Assembly: GCA_947579605.1 (NCBI GenBank)
Contig: OX388314.1
Location: forward strand, 23,446,000 to 23,509,999
Length of the DNA stretch: 64,000 nucleotides
Reading direction: 5' to 3'
From: Athripsodes cinereus
Lineage: Eukaryota > Arthropoda > Insecta > Trichoptera > Leptoceridae
Shown: in pieces, positions 43,735-54,600 of the stretch
Position numbering within the stretch: the stretch's first letter is position 1
How the letters are laid out: every line of letters begins with the position of its first letter
Notes under the pieces: generated by a model
Seen by the model: the letters and a program-made list of their open reading frames with translations, nothing else
Told to the model about the DNA's origin: nothing
Databases searched by the model: none
Program-made: the position numbers and the translations under genes

Positions 43735-43960
43735 GTAGAGTACTCGGTAAGGAATTGGTCTCCCACACTTCTCCGTAAGTTTTCGAGTGTCCTGTAAAAG
43801 GCAGGTGATCGAAATTATCAAGATGAGGTTTGTCGTCCATCCTGAATGTCTTGATTTTATATTGGCACGGAGAGGAGAGCTTACATCTTTCATACATGCA
43901 GCATGTCTGCTGGCTTACCCACTTGTGGGATATGCCGTGATGGTACAGTAGTAAGTAGAT
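43735..43960 (+). mobile_element. Family 1, near full-length copy
   Basis: TACTCGGTAAGGAATTGGTC, GAGTGTCCTGTAAAAGGCAG, GATGAGGTTTGTCGTCCATC, ATTGGCACGGAGAGGAGAGC and GATATGCCGTGATGGTACAG, ending in TAGTAAGTAGATAG. Confidence 0.85.
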
Positions 43961-45705
43961 AGTATTTATCATTATAGGAAAGCACTTGAAATCGATTGAA
44001 TTTTGATGATTTGTATGTTTATTATTCCTCTCCAGCTTGTGTCCATCCACAACTGGAAAACGTTCTTTTCATTAGCACGTCACTCACGTTTCTAGTATAT
44101 CTAATATACTACAAATAATACAATGATAAGTAGGTATTCAGATATGTGTGTACCATTATACGCACCAACGGTGAGTTTATTGCTTACAGTACGATATCTT
44201 CCAACTTACAAAATTTAGTGATTCATATTTCATTCGAAATATTTGCATCAATTTTATTTGGAATCATGGGACATATTTTTTATTTCAAATACTCTCGCAT
44301 TTCTCTATATCTATATCAACCCATTTACAGTACTAACAAATACCTAGGTAGGTACTAGATACTAGCGCATAACATACCAATATCAATTTGTCCCTTTTTT
44401 AAGACTCGTTTCCGTGTCTTGGACTCAATTAGAGCCAAGAAATTCCATCATAATAACAATACGAAGTATATAAAAGGGATCTTTTGGACAAACCAGAATA
44501 ATATTATCTATTGTATAGGGCGGATGCGTTATTATCACAGTATGCTAGAAAGGACAAATACCGAAATCAACGAATATTGATCAAACATTCGTGTTTGTGG
44601 ACAAGAAAAATTCAAAGTTCGAAAGAATGTTTTATAATCTGTCAATTTTTTTTTATCTTTTTTGTTCTATATTTGTACATTTGAGTAAAAGGAAGAAGAA
44701 ATAATCAACTCTCACTAAATACAAAAACCTGAACATATAAAAAAGATTATTTGCAGCAATTTTGAGAACTACCAAATGAGTTTATCTTTATGGCTAACCC
44801 TTTCAATTACATATATTTCTACACTTATTATTTATACAGTTAATGACACGATAACTTTAAAACAAAACTACATGCATAAAGATAATACAATAAAAATTAA
44901 ATCGAAAAAAATAAAAAGTTGTGTAATTTAGTTCAAAATAAATCCAAATACACTTTAAGCACCATTGCAGTAAGCAGAATTATTATTTTTACTACCGTAA
45001 AAATTTTACCCTGCACTATAAAAGCTTTTGACCAAGGTGATCTTAGCAGGAAAAAAACGAAGCAAAATAAAAAAAGCTAGACAAAAAAAAACACAAAAGA
45101 GACATCATCAAAAGGAAACAACAGAATTAAAGGATATTCTCTATCCTGGCGATAAAGTCATTAAATGTTATGTTGAAAATAATATCAACATGAACATCAC
45201 TAAATAATTTTATATCCATGCCGACAGGAGAATTGGGCTTGAATATTCTTGTGTTATGGAAGTGTAATTAGTCATCTATTTACTTTTAACAGTTGTTTTA
45301 ATAATTTGTAACCAAAAAATGCTCTCAAAATTATTCAACATTTAAAAATCATATGTAAAAAATAATAATATTGAATTGAAATATAATATTTAATAAATAA
45401 TATTATTTCAATACGCGGTCTTTGGCCATTTTCAGTGGCCGATTTGATAGATTATATTTTTACTTACCCAAAAGATACGTTTGTACAATATTGTTATACA
45501 TTAGATTACTTTAATAAGGAACCAAAGGCGTGTGTTCACATATAGGAAACGGATCTATTCTGAAGAAAAGGGTCCATTGCGTTGTTACATACTTTGTCAC
45601 TATGGCTGTATGTATCTTGTAGTAGTGGTATATGCATTGTTATTGAACGGTGTCGATACGTGATCTGAATCAGATTTCACGATTCAGCGATGAGTAAAGT
45701 CTGTC
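43961..45705. other. No gene seen
   Basis: AT-rich with A-runs around 45050-45100. The ORF at 44146-44358 has no recognised domain. Confidence 0.45.
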
Positions 45706-45725
45706 ATAATAATAATAATAATACC
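45706..45725. repeat. (AAT)n microsatellite
   Basis: Six AAT-type units. Confidence 0.8.
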
Positions 45726-45790
45726 GTGTGATGACTTTGCTACGAACTGATTTAGTCGTAACTAGTTTTAAAACCCAGCGTTGGTCAAGT

Positions 45791-45889
45791 AAAGACGACT
45801 GGCACTCCATTGCTCAAGATAGAAAGGCTTGGAGATCTATTGTTTCGGAGGCAAAGTTCCTGCAAGGGCTTTTGGAAGTTAGTAAGTAA
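45791..45889 (+). pseudogene. LINE carboxy-terminal relic (type DWHSIAQDRKAWRS)
   Basis: The frame reads KDDWHSIAQDRKAWRSIVSE, AKFLQGLLEVSK and TAA. The W-x-x-x-A-x-DR-x-x-WR-x-x-V signature is the usual last element of many LINE proteins. The frame stays open upstream to about 45729 but homology there is unclear. Confidence 0.7.
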
Positions 45890-46860
45890 GTTGGTCAAGT
45901 ATAATAATATAATGATATAAGAAAACTTTATTATTCAGCATGTTGGAACGTCATTCTAAGAAAAGACCTTGCATACACTTGGCCTATTTAGACAGTATTA
46001 ATAACATTATTCCATTGTTATTTGATTGAAATAAATAAACAGAACACATAATGTAAATAGAAAAAGCATCATCAACAATTTTTTTATCTACTTTATTTAT
46101 TTATTCAGCAACTCAAAATATTCCTCCTTTTTAGAGCGCTATTATAAATATATTATATTTTTTTATTATTGCCAATGGCCCACTATATGTTCATGTACTT
46201 TTTCTAAAATGTAATGTTAACTGAATATGATTGACTCATTTCATGTTGTTGTATTTTTTTCTTTCTTTTTGTGGACTTGCGAACATGCAGATTTAATAGT
46301 AATATCCGCCAACTTCACTGGTCAATTATAGATTTAATATTTTTATTTGTAATATGTACTGAATGACTGTATGTTTTGCTTGGATAATCAATAAAATAAA
46401 ATAAAAATATTTTTTTACACGTTGGAGTAACATTTCATATACACTTTCATGCATATCAAATTGTAAAAAAAAAGACACAGCACAATAAGACTAAATAATG
46501 AAAAAAACAGTAAAGTAACAATTACAATGATGAATATATCAATTAATTGAACATTAGTCATGTTGCAGGTAATAACTGTCTGTGAAAGACAAACAATTCA
46601 TGAAACACTTGAAAATGGAAAGATAATAGTAAAAAATTACTGAAAAATATTATTTTGTATGTTTGTATCCATGCTGTCGTTTATCTATATACTTTTTAAT
46701 AATAAAGGTTGCCTCTTCTGATAACAGATACAACAGATGGCACAATTTAAACAAACATACATATGAACAAAATTAAATATTTAAAGTGAACTATATTTTA
46801 TATTATGTTATTCCACGTAGTAAACGAACAATATAATAATGAACCTCTTAAACAAGGGTC
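45890..46860. other. No gene seen
   Basis: AT-rich. 46270-46410 ends TTGGATAATCAATAAAATAA and could be a retroelement 3' end, without a second copy in the window to confirm it. Confidence 0.4.
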
Positions 46861-46898
46861 GTGAATATAGTGAACATAGTGAATATAGTGAATACTGT
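46861..46898. repeat. Short tandem repeat, 9-bp unit
   Basis: GTGAATATA is repeated about four times with small changes. Confidence 0.7.
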
Positions 46899-47799
46899 AG
46901 AGTGTCATCATCATAGTTCACAATGAATTCAATTAATTGAATCGTGATTTGAAATTAGAACACTTTTGTTTGTTTACTGGAGTCGTATGAATAAAACGAT
47001 TCATTGAAATGATCCTATTCAACTATTTAGTATTATTAGGTTAACTAAAATTTTGTGAAAAAGTAAAAACAGATGTAGTTCAATATTTATGAGCCAGTAA
47101 TATATGACGAAATAAATTCATTCTAGGATTTTTAAAATTAGAATTAACATCATATAAAAGACATGATTGTTCATGTCATATAAGTAAAATAAGCTGAGAA
47201 GAATTAGATATATTTTTCTGATTTAATGATACGGAGACACCATTATAATATAACTCTTTATATGTTCTTTGTTATACGGGAGAGACGATGGTCTTAGTTG
47301 GATCATGTTTTGAATCAACTTAAATATAGTTAACTAAAAGGATCACTATTGTAGTCAACGCAAAAGAGCACATCCTTAAGACAGTCAATTCTTTCTGCTA
47401 TATCTTTATAAATTTGACGCCGTTTTCAAAGAGACTTACAAAGACTTAAATGAGATTTGCCCACTTAATCGGTGTTTAATTGATCTGAATGGAAGATCCT
47501 TGTTACTATCATGTGCTCTCGACAGGCACGTTTAAGGAAGAAAAAGGAATAATATCTACCAACGCCATCACGACAACTCATACAAGTGGAGTAACCGGAG
47601 ACTCACTCCAATTAATGAGCATACAGAAGAATAATGTACTAGTTCAATTGAATATGCAAATCAAGAAAATATTTAATTGCAAAACATAAACGAGTCATTG
47701 CAAGGATCTTTATTATGTTATATTTCATAACACGTATAACATTTATAGTGGATATTTTAGTTCGAATAGTAAAATAAATAATATATTATTTTCATCGCG
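46899..47799. other. No gene seen
   Basis: AT-rich. The ORF 47489-47689 has no recognised domain. Confidence 0.45.
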
Positions 47800-47985
47800 C
47801 ACGTTCGCGCAGTTGGTAGCGATGTAAGATAATCGCCTAGATATTACATTACAGTACCTACCTATCACTATAACATGGAGGCTGTCCAAGTGCACCACTA
47901 GCAGCATTACCTCATGCTGTGCTGAAGATAGTTACCGTGTTCCTTAGTAATGTGGGCCACCAACTGAGCTAGTAAAGCCGTTAGG
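47800..47985 (-). repeat. Possible tRNA-derived SINE remnant
   Basis: On the minus strand the segment begins GGCTTTACTAGCTCAGTTGG, a very good tRNA 5' part with an A box, but no B box follows at normal spacing. At the other end the plus strand has CGCGCAGTTGGTAGCGATG, also A-box-like. Possibly two SINE heads in opposite orientation. Confidence 0.4.
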
Positions 47986-48116
47986 TAAAGACTTCTCTAT
48001 GTTAAAAAGATAATAATTGAATCCTCTCGTTTAATATTATTATTGTTTGAATTATTATATCTTGCAGGTATTTTCTTTCGCAGGAGTATTGGAGTCTCCA
48101 GTTAAAGACGTTTAAT

Positions 48117-48290
48117 ATCACGTTCAAAATATTTAACAATTCGATTGAAGAATGAGGTGTGCCACGTGATCTGAATGTCTTATGTTTTTTTATGGGATGG
48201 GGAAGACGACCTTCATGGTCATTATCATGTTATTTGATGGAAGATCAAATTTGTATAAAATATAAATAAATAAATATTTTTATAATTTCA
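48117..48290 (+). mobile_element. Family 1 variant with AAAT tail
   Basis: It starts ATATCACGTTCAAAATATTT, includes GATTGAAGAATGAGGTGTGC and ends AAGATCAAATTTGTATAAAA, ATATAAATAAATAAAT. An inverted copy of this whole unit is at 51826-51985, so the variant has its own 3' end instead of the TAG tail. Confidence 0.75.
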
Positions 48291-48794
48291 AATATTTCTA
48301 GCATCCTCAAGTAGAAGCAAAGTTTTAAGATTAATTTTCAAGAAAACTCAACGTAAAATACTTCGATATTTATTTTTAGAGACCTACAAATGTATCCTTT
48401 CAATAAAATCATTTGCAAACAATTGTGTTATATCAATATCATCCTTTTACAAGCCATACATAAATAAATAGACTGTATTATTATGAAATAAAGGTTTCCA
48501 ATTTAATTATTAATCAATTAATTGACAGATCGTAGATCACTCTCCAATTAATGTAATTATCGTTAATTAATTCATTATCGTTACTTTCATTATTATTATT
48601 ACTGGAGTCTTTGAAGAACCTTCTTGGAATTCTGAGGCGTTGCTTTACTTTTAAATAACAAGATGTCAGAATAGACAGATACTGATAAACTAACTATTTA
48701 CTATATTATGTTAACTGGAGGCGGCTAGTGAATTGAATCAGTGGAGGCGTGGTGGAATTATATAAAAACATAATTCATAGAAAACATAGTTTTC
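48291..48794. other. No gene seen
   Basis: AT-rich, no recognised feature. Confidence 0.4.
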
Positions 48795-49085
48795 GATTCA
48801 GCCATGAGATATGTATGCCACCCATTCTGAATGTTTAAACAACATTCATGAACATTCGCACAAATCGAGCTAGTCCCAAATTCATACATGAATCTTGTAT
48901 TATGGATACTAACGCGGCGATACACATATATCATAACCGTGATACGGGAACCGAACCCGGGTCCTCATAATTCAGAGGCAAGAGCCACAACGGCAAATTT
49001 ACCTTTTATAGTCATAGAGAGGACGATTTTCATGTTAATTACTCACAGTTAGTCCACTACTGGCTACCCCGCCTACGGGCTAAAA
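48795..49085 (+). mobile_element. Family 1 copy interrupted by a SINE
   Basis: Left part 48795-48837 (ATTCAGCCATGAGATATGTA, CCACCCATTCTGAATG), right part from about 49006 (AGTCATAGAGAGGACGATTT, CTGGCTACCCCGCCTACGG). The two halves are collinear with intact family 1; a minus-strand SINE separates them. Confidence 0.75.
48838..49005 (-). mobile_element. SINE-B, tRNA-derived, nested in family 1
   Basis: On the minus strand the head reads TTGCCGTTGTGGCTCTTGCC, with B box GGTTCGGTTCC at 48957-48947. The body then reads GTATCCATAATACAAGATTC, GAATTTGGGACTAGCTCGAT and GTGCGAATGTTCATGAATG. This second part resembles 3' regions of RTE-type LINEs as I remember them from insects, suggesting an RTE partner. 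Only one copy is in the window. Confidence 0.6.
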
Positions 49086-49989
49086 TGAATTTAGGGGTGC
49101 GTCACATCAACGCTCCTAAGAAGGAACCGCCTCTAGTATTAACTACCTGATTGCCACTAGTTCCAACTACGCAACACTCCTGGTAGGGTATAATTATCTT
49201 CTGACGTTATTTCGTGAAGAATAGATAAATCTATACTCTGTAAACATATGTACTGTGAAATATTAAAGAACAATCACTTTTGATGCTGTGATTTTGAAAA
49301 AAAAAAACAGTTCATGAAAACAATCATTTATTACGAGGACAAAAGTGTTCTCTGGCGCCATCTAGTGTTGCGTGACAGATGTCAACCATGATGATTTGAA
49401 ACAGGAATTGGGGGTTGGTGAACGTTGCGTGGATAAAGTACCTACACTTAACCCAGCCCAAGCCGATTCGAAAGCATCGGGACACCTTTCTTCTTTCTTA
49501 CAATAAAGAGAGTTTGCACAATCTTTATATAGGTAGGTACCTACCACAAATTTGAAAATTGTTTCGAATGGATAGAACGCCAAAAAAGAACAGTGATTAT
49601 TTGAACAATATACGCTGGTAAATATTTCGAGTAGGTACTCTGCATCTCTAACGACCGTCTTTGTAGTACATACCTAACTAGATAATATAATATGTCGACA
49701 TTTAATCCTGAACCAATTAACAAATAGAATTAATTCAATGAAAGTAATGACTGATTGATTGACAGCTACTCACTCAGACAGCTTTCATTACCTATTTGAG
49801 CGAAGGAGAAAACTATACAAACCTACTATTATTCAAAACAATTTAACATACTGATATATGAGTGATACTCTAAGATATTTTACCGTCTTTTGTGTATGCG
49901 TATAGCGATAAAAATCAGCATATGTTTTAATATTATACATGGTTTAAACAAGTATTTTAATGTCATTCGAAACATAAATCATCTTAAAT
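49086..49989. other. No gene assigned
   Basis: A GC-richer block at 49350-49500 gives a minus-strand ORF (49362-49583) without a recognised domain; it contains TCTGGCGCCATCTAGTG. I see no second netrin exon here. Confidence 0.4.
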
Positions 49990-50095
49990 TCCAGGTATGC
50001 CACCGATCCTTAATGACTTAATTTATTTATTGGCACATTGAGGATTACTCACATAACTATTATGTGCAGTTATTCTACTGGCAGTTATTCTACAG
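49990..50095 (+). mobile_element. Family 1, diverged central part
   Basis: AGGTATGCCACCGATCCTTA, TATTGGCACATTGAGGATTA and TATGTGCAGTTATTCTACTG follow the family order. Confidence 0.5.
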
Positions 50096-50122
50096 TAGAT
50101 TAAATTATTAAAGGCGAAAATT

Positions 50123-50364
50123 TACCACTACTTTACCATCAAGGCCAATACCCCATGGTAGCCAGCTGACCAGCCACGTATAACAAACGTTCAAGCCGTT
50201 CTTTCCATGCCAACAAAAAATTAAAACAATCAGGGTAGGTGACAAATCTCATTGCTGAATTTAAGATGTATTGTTACCTTATTTTTTCGAACACCTACCC
50301 TTTACAGGACACTAAAAAAATTACGGAAAAGAGTGAGTGACCAGTTCTTTGCCGGGTGCCCTTC
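50123..50364 (-). mobile_element. Family 1, full-length copy downstream of the netrin exon
   Basis: On the minus strand: GCACCCGGCAAAGAACTGGT, AGTGTCCTGTAAAGGGTAGG, AGCAATGAGATTTGTCACCT, GTTGGCATGGAAAGAACGGC and CCTTGATGGTAAAGTAGTGG. It lies 360 bp past the exon's donor site, in the same orientation as the gene, and is opposite to the copy at 51983. Confidence 0.82.
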
Positions 50365-50718
50365 AAAACAATAGATTAAAATTAATCGCCAAAATCATAA
50401 AATAAAAAGCATTTAAAATAAGACGAAATAAACAGCCGGCTACATCATGTACTCGTTTCTTTATTTTTCATGCAACGTTGCTGCAAATAAGAAAAATTAA
50501 ATGCAGGTACTACCTACTGATGTTTTTGCTTTTTTTAAATTGATGATTTATCGAAAATATAATTACAATCAATGTTTTAATACAAAACCGATTATATTCC
50601 GAAATTCATACAAAAAATTTCATAGTCAAAAAACTTATCATGTTTCCTGGAATATTATAAAAATGCACGATAAAACATTTATTTGAAAAATCTGTATGAG
50701 CTGGAGGTACTTACGTTT

Positions 50719-50724
50719 ACTTAC
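50719..50724 (-). promoter_or_regulatory. Splice donor of the netrin exon, with a duplicate 10 nt downstream
   Basis: The minus strand reads AAACGTAAGTAAACGTAAGT. The first GTAAGT keeps the coding phase; the second (50714-50709) would add an in-frame TAA. The first is therefore the productive site. Confidence 0.75.
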
Positions 50725-50913
50725 GTTTGCACGCCTTTCTATGTGAAATTGGTTTAGTGGGGTCCCTGAAGTAGCCCTCCCTGCAGTAATGGCAATGTCT
50801 CCCAGCTGTGAAGTGACGGCATCTTATACAGACTCCTCCAGAGACGCGTCCAGACAGTTTGTACAGGTCCATGTTGAAACGGCAACGACGAGCATGTCCA
50901 TTGCATTCGCATT
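50725..50913 (-). CDS. Netrin, internal exon encoding the second laminin-type EGF module
   Basis: Netrins are secreted laminin-related guidance cues that bind DCC/Frazzled and UNC5 receptors. The exon encodes 63 residues (the first codon takes one base from the previous exon) with all eight cysteines of a laminin-type EGF module: [10 protein letters not shown], then [31 protein letters not shown], and HRKACK. The CRFN(M)xLYKLSG block is peculiar to the second EGF module of netrins. The acceptor is TTATTTTATTTTCAG ending at 50914; the donor GTAAGT is at 50724-50719. Both junctions are phase 1 and the length is 189 nt, so skipping would keep the frame and remove the module. A second GTAAGT lies 10 nt further on but its use would bring in a TAA. 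No neighbouring exon is recognised in the window, so both flanking introns are long. Whether this is a netrin A or B type paralogue cannot be told. Confidence 0.93.
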
Positions 50914-51179
50914 CTGAAAATAAAATAAACAAAGAGAATTATTGAATAGTTCATGTCTCTTGAGACGTGATTTTTACGTTCAGCAAACTCAAACTTGATA
51001 AAATTAGATTTTTATATTATTTGCTTTCGTCTTTTACATCCCCTTTCGATGCAGAGAGGAATCAAAGATATTCAATTTAGGAATAGTAATTTCATTTCAT
51101 TCTTTGTAATTGTTTTGATTCTGTTCTCAATTACCTACTCCATATTAACAATACAAGCTCATTATTCTATACTCTCACA

Positions 51180-51590
51180 ACGCATCCCATGTGAGGTAGG
51201 TAGAGAGAACGAAATGCCGTAATGATCTATCCTAAGGTACCTTTTACGCTTCCTCGTAGTTCATGGAATTTCATATAAATGCAAGTCAATTTTTTTTACT
51301 CAACACGCAACCGTCAAGCCATGTAGTTCTTTGATTTCTGCGCTTCCTCACACCCCCTCTTTCAGATAAATACATTCTCTTTGTCACTCTTTCATCATCC
51401 ACATGTTTAAATCATCGTATTTTATTGACTTGTATTCTATTCACAACACTCCTCTTATTCTCCTTATATCCTCATTCCTCACTCTATCACGCAACGTTTT
51501 ACTAACCATTCTTATCGGTGGTTACATCTCCAGATCATTTATTCCACTTTCGTCCATCTTAAACCATGTCCAAGTTTCGCAAGTAACGTA
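51180..51590 (-). pseudogene. GATA-tailed LINE carboxy-terminal relic in the netrin intron
   Basis: The minus strand carries TGGACATGGTTTAAGATGGA, GTAAAACGTTGCGTGATAGA, GTGAGGAATGAGGATATAAG and GTGAGGAAGCGCAGAAATCA, collinear with 57540-57830, and ends with a recognisable FVLSTYLTWDAL and TGA. Several stops and a deletion around 51240-51300 make it non-coding. It shows that the lineage inserts in both orientations. Confidence 0.75.
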
Positions 51591-51825
51591 AAAGTAGCAA
51601 ATATTCCCCTTTGTAGCAAAGATTTTTCTTAGCAATATTGGGAACATTTTAAAATAACACTGAGAAAAGTGTTCGTAATTTCTGAAAACCTAGTAAAATG
51701 TGATTTGCATTCACGAATATCAAAATTACGCATTCGGGACATTACTCATATCTAGTACTTAAAATTTAACATTAATAATCTTAAAAAATACTTTGAATGA
51801 ATTAAAGTTTGGTGAATATTTATTT
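51591..51825. other. No gene seen
   Basis: AT-rich spacer. Confidence 0.4.
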
Positions 51826-51976
51826 ATTTATATTTTATACAAATTTGATCTTCCACCAAATAACATGATAATGACCATGAAAGTCGTCTTACCCATCCCA
51901 TAAAAATACATAAGACATTCAGAGCACCTGGCACACCTCATTCTTCAATCGAAGTTGTTAAATATTTTGCACGTGA
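51826..51976 (-). mobile_element. Family 1 variant with AAAT tail, inverted copy of 48117-48290
   Basis: On the minus strand: GATTGAAGAATGAGGTGTGC, GAATGTCTTATGTATTTTTA, GACTTTCATGGTCATTATCA and AAGATCAAATTTGTATAAAA with an AAAT tail. By eye it is very close to the 48-kb copy. Confidence 0.78.
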
Positions 51977-51982
51977 TATTAT

Positions 51983-52221
51983 CCCGTGGAGCACCCGGTA
52001 AAGAATTGGTCTCCCACTCTTCTGCGTAAGTTTTCAAGTGTCCTGTAAAAGGCAGGTGTTCGAAAAAAATTAAGACATTTTACATCTTAAATTCAGCGAT
52101 GAGGTTTGCCACCCATCCTGAATGTCTTGATTTTATATTGGCACGAAGAGGACAGTTTGCATGTTTCTTACATGCAGCTGATCTGCTGGCTACCCCACTT
52201 GTGGGATATGCCGTGATGGTA

Positions 52222-52260
<39 letters not shown>
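51983..52260 (+). mobile_element. Family 1, best-preserved full-length copy
   Basis: CCCGTGGAGCACCCGGTAAA, GAATTGGTCTCCCACTCTTC, GTGTCCTGTAAAAGGCAGGT, TTCAGCGATGAGGTTTGCCA, TTGGCACGAAGAGGACAGTT, GCTGATCTGCTGGCTACCCC and GATATGCCGTGATGGTATAG, then a pure (TAG)n of about 12 units (52224-52260). It is the reference for the family; the long uninterrupted tail suggests a young insertion. Confidence 0.88.
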
Positions 52261-53099
52261 AATCTAGAGAGGAAAATTCTTCTATGTATTTTATCTATGT
52301 ATAATAGTTTGAATTCAGAACGAACCTTTGAATTCAGAACACGTATGAGAGAGAAAGCGTTCTGAGAGAAAAAAAGGCAGACAAGAGAATGTAAGAATTT
52401 GAATTATTCTATAAACATATAAAAAAGAAAAAGATTGGAACTTTGAATAATATATAGCAAATAAACAGGAGTACATTTTCAAAGAAGAATAAATAAAAAC
52501 TGTATTGGAATGAATATGAATTTCTATAGAAAAAATTGTTGGTATTGTATGGAAATATAAAATTTGATGTTGGGCGTTGAGTAATATGATGTTCATCAAA
52601 ATTCAGAGTTTTTTGAAATTCGAAACTTGATTCGAAGTCCGAAACATAACCAGAATGCATTCTACTCAAAACACAAACCACAATTTTGTAAATCACTACT
52701 TTTTATGCATGAAATGAGAAAAGAAGTCGATAAAAAAATGAAATGGACCAATTTCACATTTAACTTTAGTTATACCGAAGATTCGCGTTTTACAAACTCA
52801 AGATTTGCATATGAATGGAGAGTACCAAATATTCGTGAAAGAACCAAGTAAAGGATACAGAAAGACCAAATCTTTTCACAGTAATAAAAAATCTTTTCAT
52901 TTTAAAAAGGGAAAAAATTGAAAATGAGCATATATTTGTACCACAGTAGAATTTGGACTGTGCATAAGAAATTAGAAGAAGCGACATTATTCATAATGAG
53001 CAGAAACATAATCTTCTTTTACTCTTTAACTTACTTGAATTGAAGGATCATAGAATGGTATTTTATTTATTTTATTTTCACAAGGAACAAACAGCCAAA
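52261..53099. other. No gene seen
   Basis: AT-rich. A small direct repeat TTTGAATTCAGAAC lies at 52309 and 52328. Overlapping ORFs on both strands (52315-52851) have no recognised domain. Confidence 0.45.
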
Positions 53100-53334
53100 A
53101 CAAAAAATATTACAAAAATCAAATTACACACAACATATACCACAAAAGTCTCCCTATACAAGAGCAGCTTCTGACTTAAGAAACGAGTTGCCAAGAACTA
53201 ATAGAAGAAGAAATGGCTTCAAATACCCAGCTACATTGCTGTATAATGCAATATCAAAGGACATTAGAAGTTCAAAGAATATAAAACAGTACACTAAGAA
53301 AGTTAAGAATCTTATCAAGAATAATTTGATATAA
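53100..53334 (+). pseudogene. LINE carboxy-terminal relic (type AASDLRNELPR)
   Basis: An ATG-less frame reads HIPQKSPYTRAASDLRNELP, RTNRRRNGFKYPATLLYNAI, SKDIRSSKNIKQYTKKVKNL, IKNNLI and TAA at 53332-53334. TR-x-x-x-DLR followed by G-x-KYPA-x-LYNAI and a lysine-rich end is the usual tail of CR1/jockey-group LINE proteins. It differs from the tail of the 19-21 kb element, so it is a separate lineage. Confidence 0.75.
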
Positions 53335-53525
53335 CCAGTGTGATGTTAAATAATGTTTAATGATATTGATACCTACAATGCGGTGATGGTGAAGTGAATA
53401 TATACAATATAGTTATAGTGTGATATAGTGTTCTTATATTTAATGTAATTTGTAACATAATGGCCTTCTGAAACCAGCAGATTCTACCTGCTGTTTGAGG
53501 GTTTCTTTTAAATAAATAAATAAAA
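53335..53525 (+). repeat. 3' UTR and tail of the preceding LINE
   Basis: It contains the hairpin CAGCAGATTCTACCTGCTG (53479-53497) and ends TTTTAAATAAATAAATAAAA. Position and hairpin-plus-AAAT layout match the other LINE ends in the window. Confidence 0.65.
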
Positions 53526-54524
53526 TAAATACCCCAGTAGATGTAGGTACCTAAAGAATGGCTAAACATGGATATATTAGTCATCATGATATCACCTACA
53601 ATTTTGATAGTCGATAAGTTCACAGCATTTAATTAGCAAACAGTGTCCTCTCGGTATTAAAAAAATGAGATGTTCGGGACAAGGAAAATACCAAATTTCT
53701 GATTTTATTTCCATGTGAAATTTAACACACGAGTGCTTTTATTGTATAAAGAACTTGAAAACTATTGCAAAAATAAGTGGGAAAGTACAAAGACTCAGTG
53801 AGAGAAGACACAAATAAATAGGATATGTCTAAATAAATTATTATCCAATGGTTTTCAACCAATGCTAAAGGCGTAGATGTTTTTAATCATATGCCTTCTT
53901 TTGGTAGTGCCGTTGTAAATTTGTACAATTGTTTGCCATGTATTGTATGCAATAATGCATAATATTATTTTTATAATGTATTTAAAGTAGGCCGTTTTTG
54001 TTCTTTACAGTAGTCACGAGTGAGCAACCAGTGACCTTTTGAGACCTGGATCTTGCACGGTCCAGCAGAAGACTTGGTTTAACTACAAATATGAAACTAA
54101 TCCTGTCGAAATAATAATATACAATGCCGAAAACAAAATAGTCACGTTTCACACGACCTGTGGAACTGAATGGTTAGAAGATGGCGAGTTTGTTTTATAA
54201 ATTACCATAACATGTAGGTACATAAGCCATATTTTTCTCATGTGGGTATTTTTTTATTTATCTCAGTCGAAACGTCAAGTATTTCATTATGTATAAATAT
54301 CTTTATTGTTTTTTCTTCTTCATTTTTTTTCCACTACTCGAGCTAGGCCTGTTATACCTGAATTTCTTTCTTTGACTCTTGCTTATATTATACCTACCAT
54401 TGACATGAAAAGTATCATAAACCTATTTCTTCAGGAGCCCACTTATTCTTTTTTTTCACCACGACGTCGCCATGTTTTAATTCTGGGTGTCTATCTGTCC
54501 TTCAATATTCTTGAACAAATTGGT
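53526..54524. other. No gene seen
   Basis: AT-rich. A plus-strand ORF 54306-54563 runs into an inverted LINE tail and is not supported. Confidence 0.45.
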
Positions 54525-54600
54525 TTATTTATTCTTTTTTACGCGGCCAAGCCTTTTACATAATGAACAAAAAAAATAGTAACAATTTGACATACGAAGA
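54525..54600 (-). repeat. LINE 3' end, tail type T2
   Basis: The minus strand reads TATGTAAAAGGCTTGGCCGC, GTAAAAAAGAATAAATAAAC. The GGCTTGGCC form differs slightly from the GGCTAGCGCC of other copies. Confidence 0.55.

Noticed and set aside
43637..44050. Minus-strand ORF of 137 codons
   Set aside because: Most of it is antisense read-through of a family 1 copy; similar chance frames occur in other family 1 copies (for example at 9516, 14793 and 31156).
49362..49583. Candidate additional exon near netrin
   Set aside because: The peptide lacks laminin-EGF cysteine spacing and netrin-C features, and no consistent splice sites were found.
52224..52260. (TAG)n run as an independent microsatellite
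   Set aside because: It is the tail of the family 1 copy that ends there.
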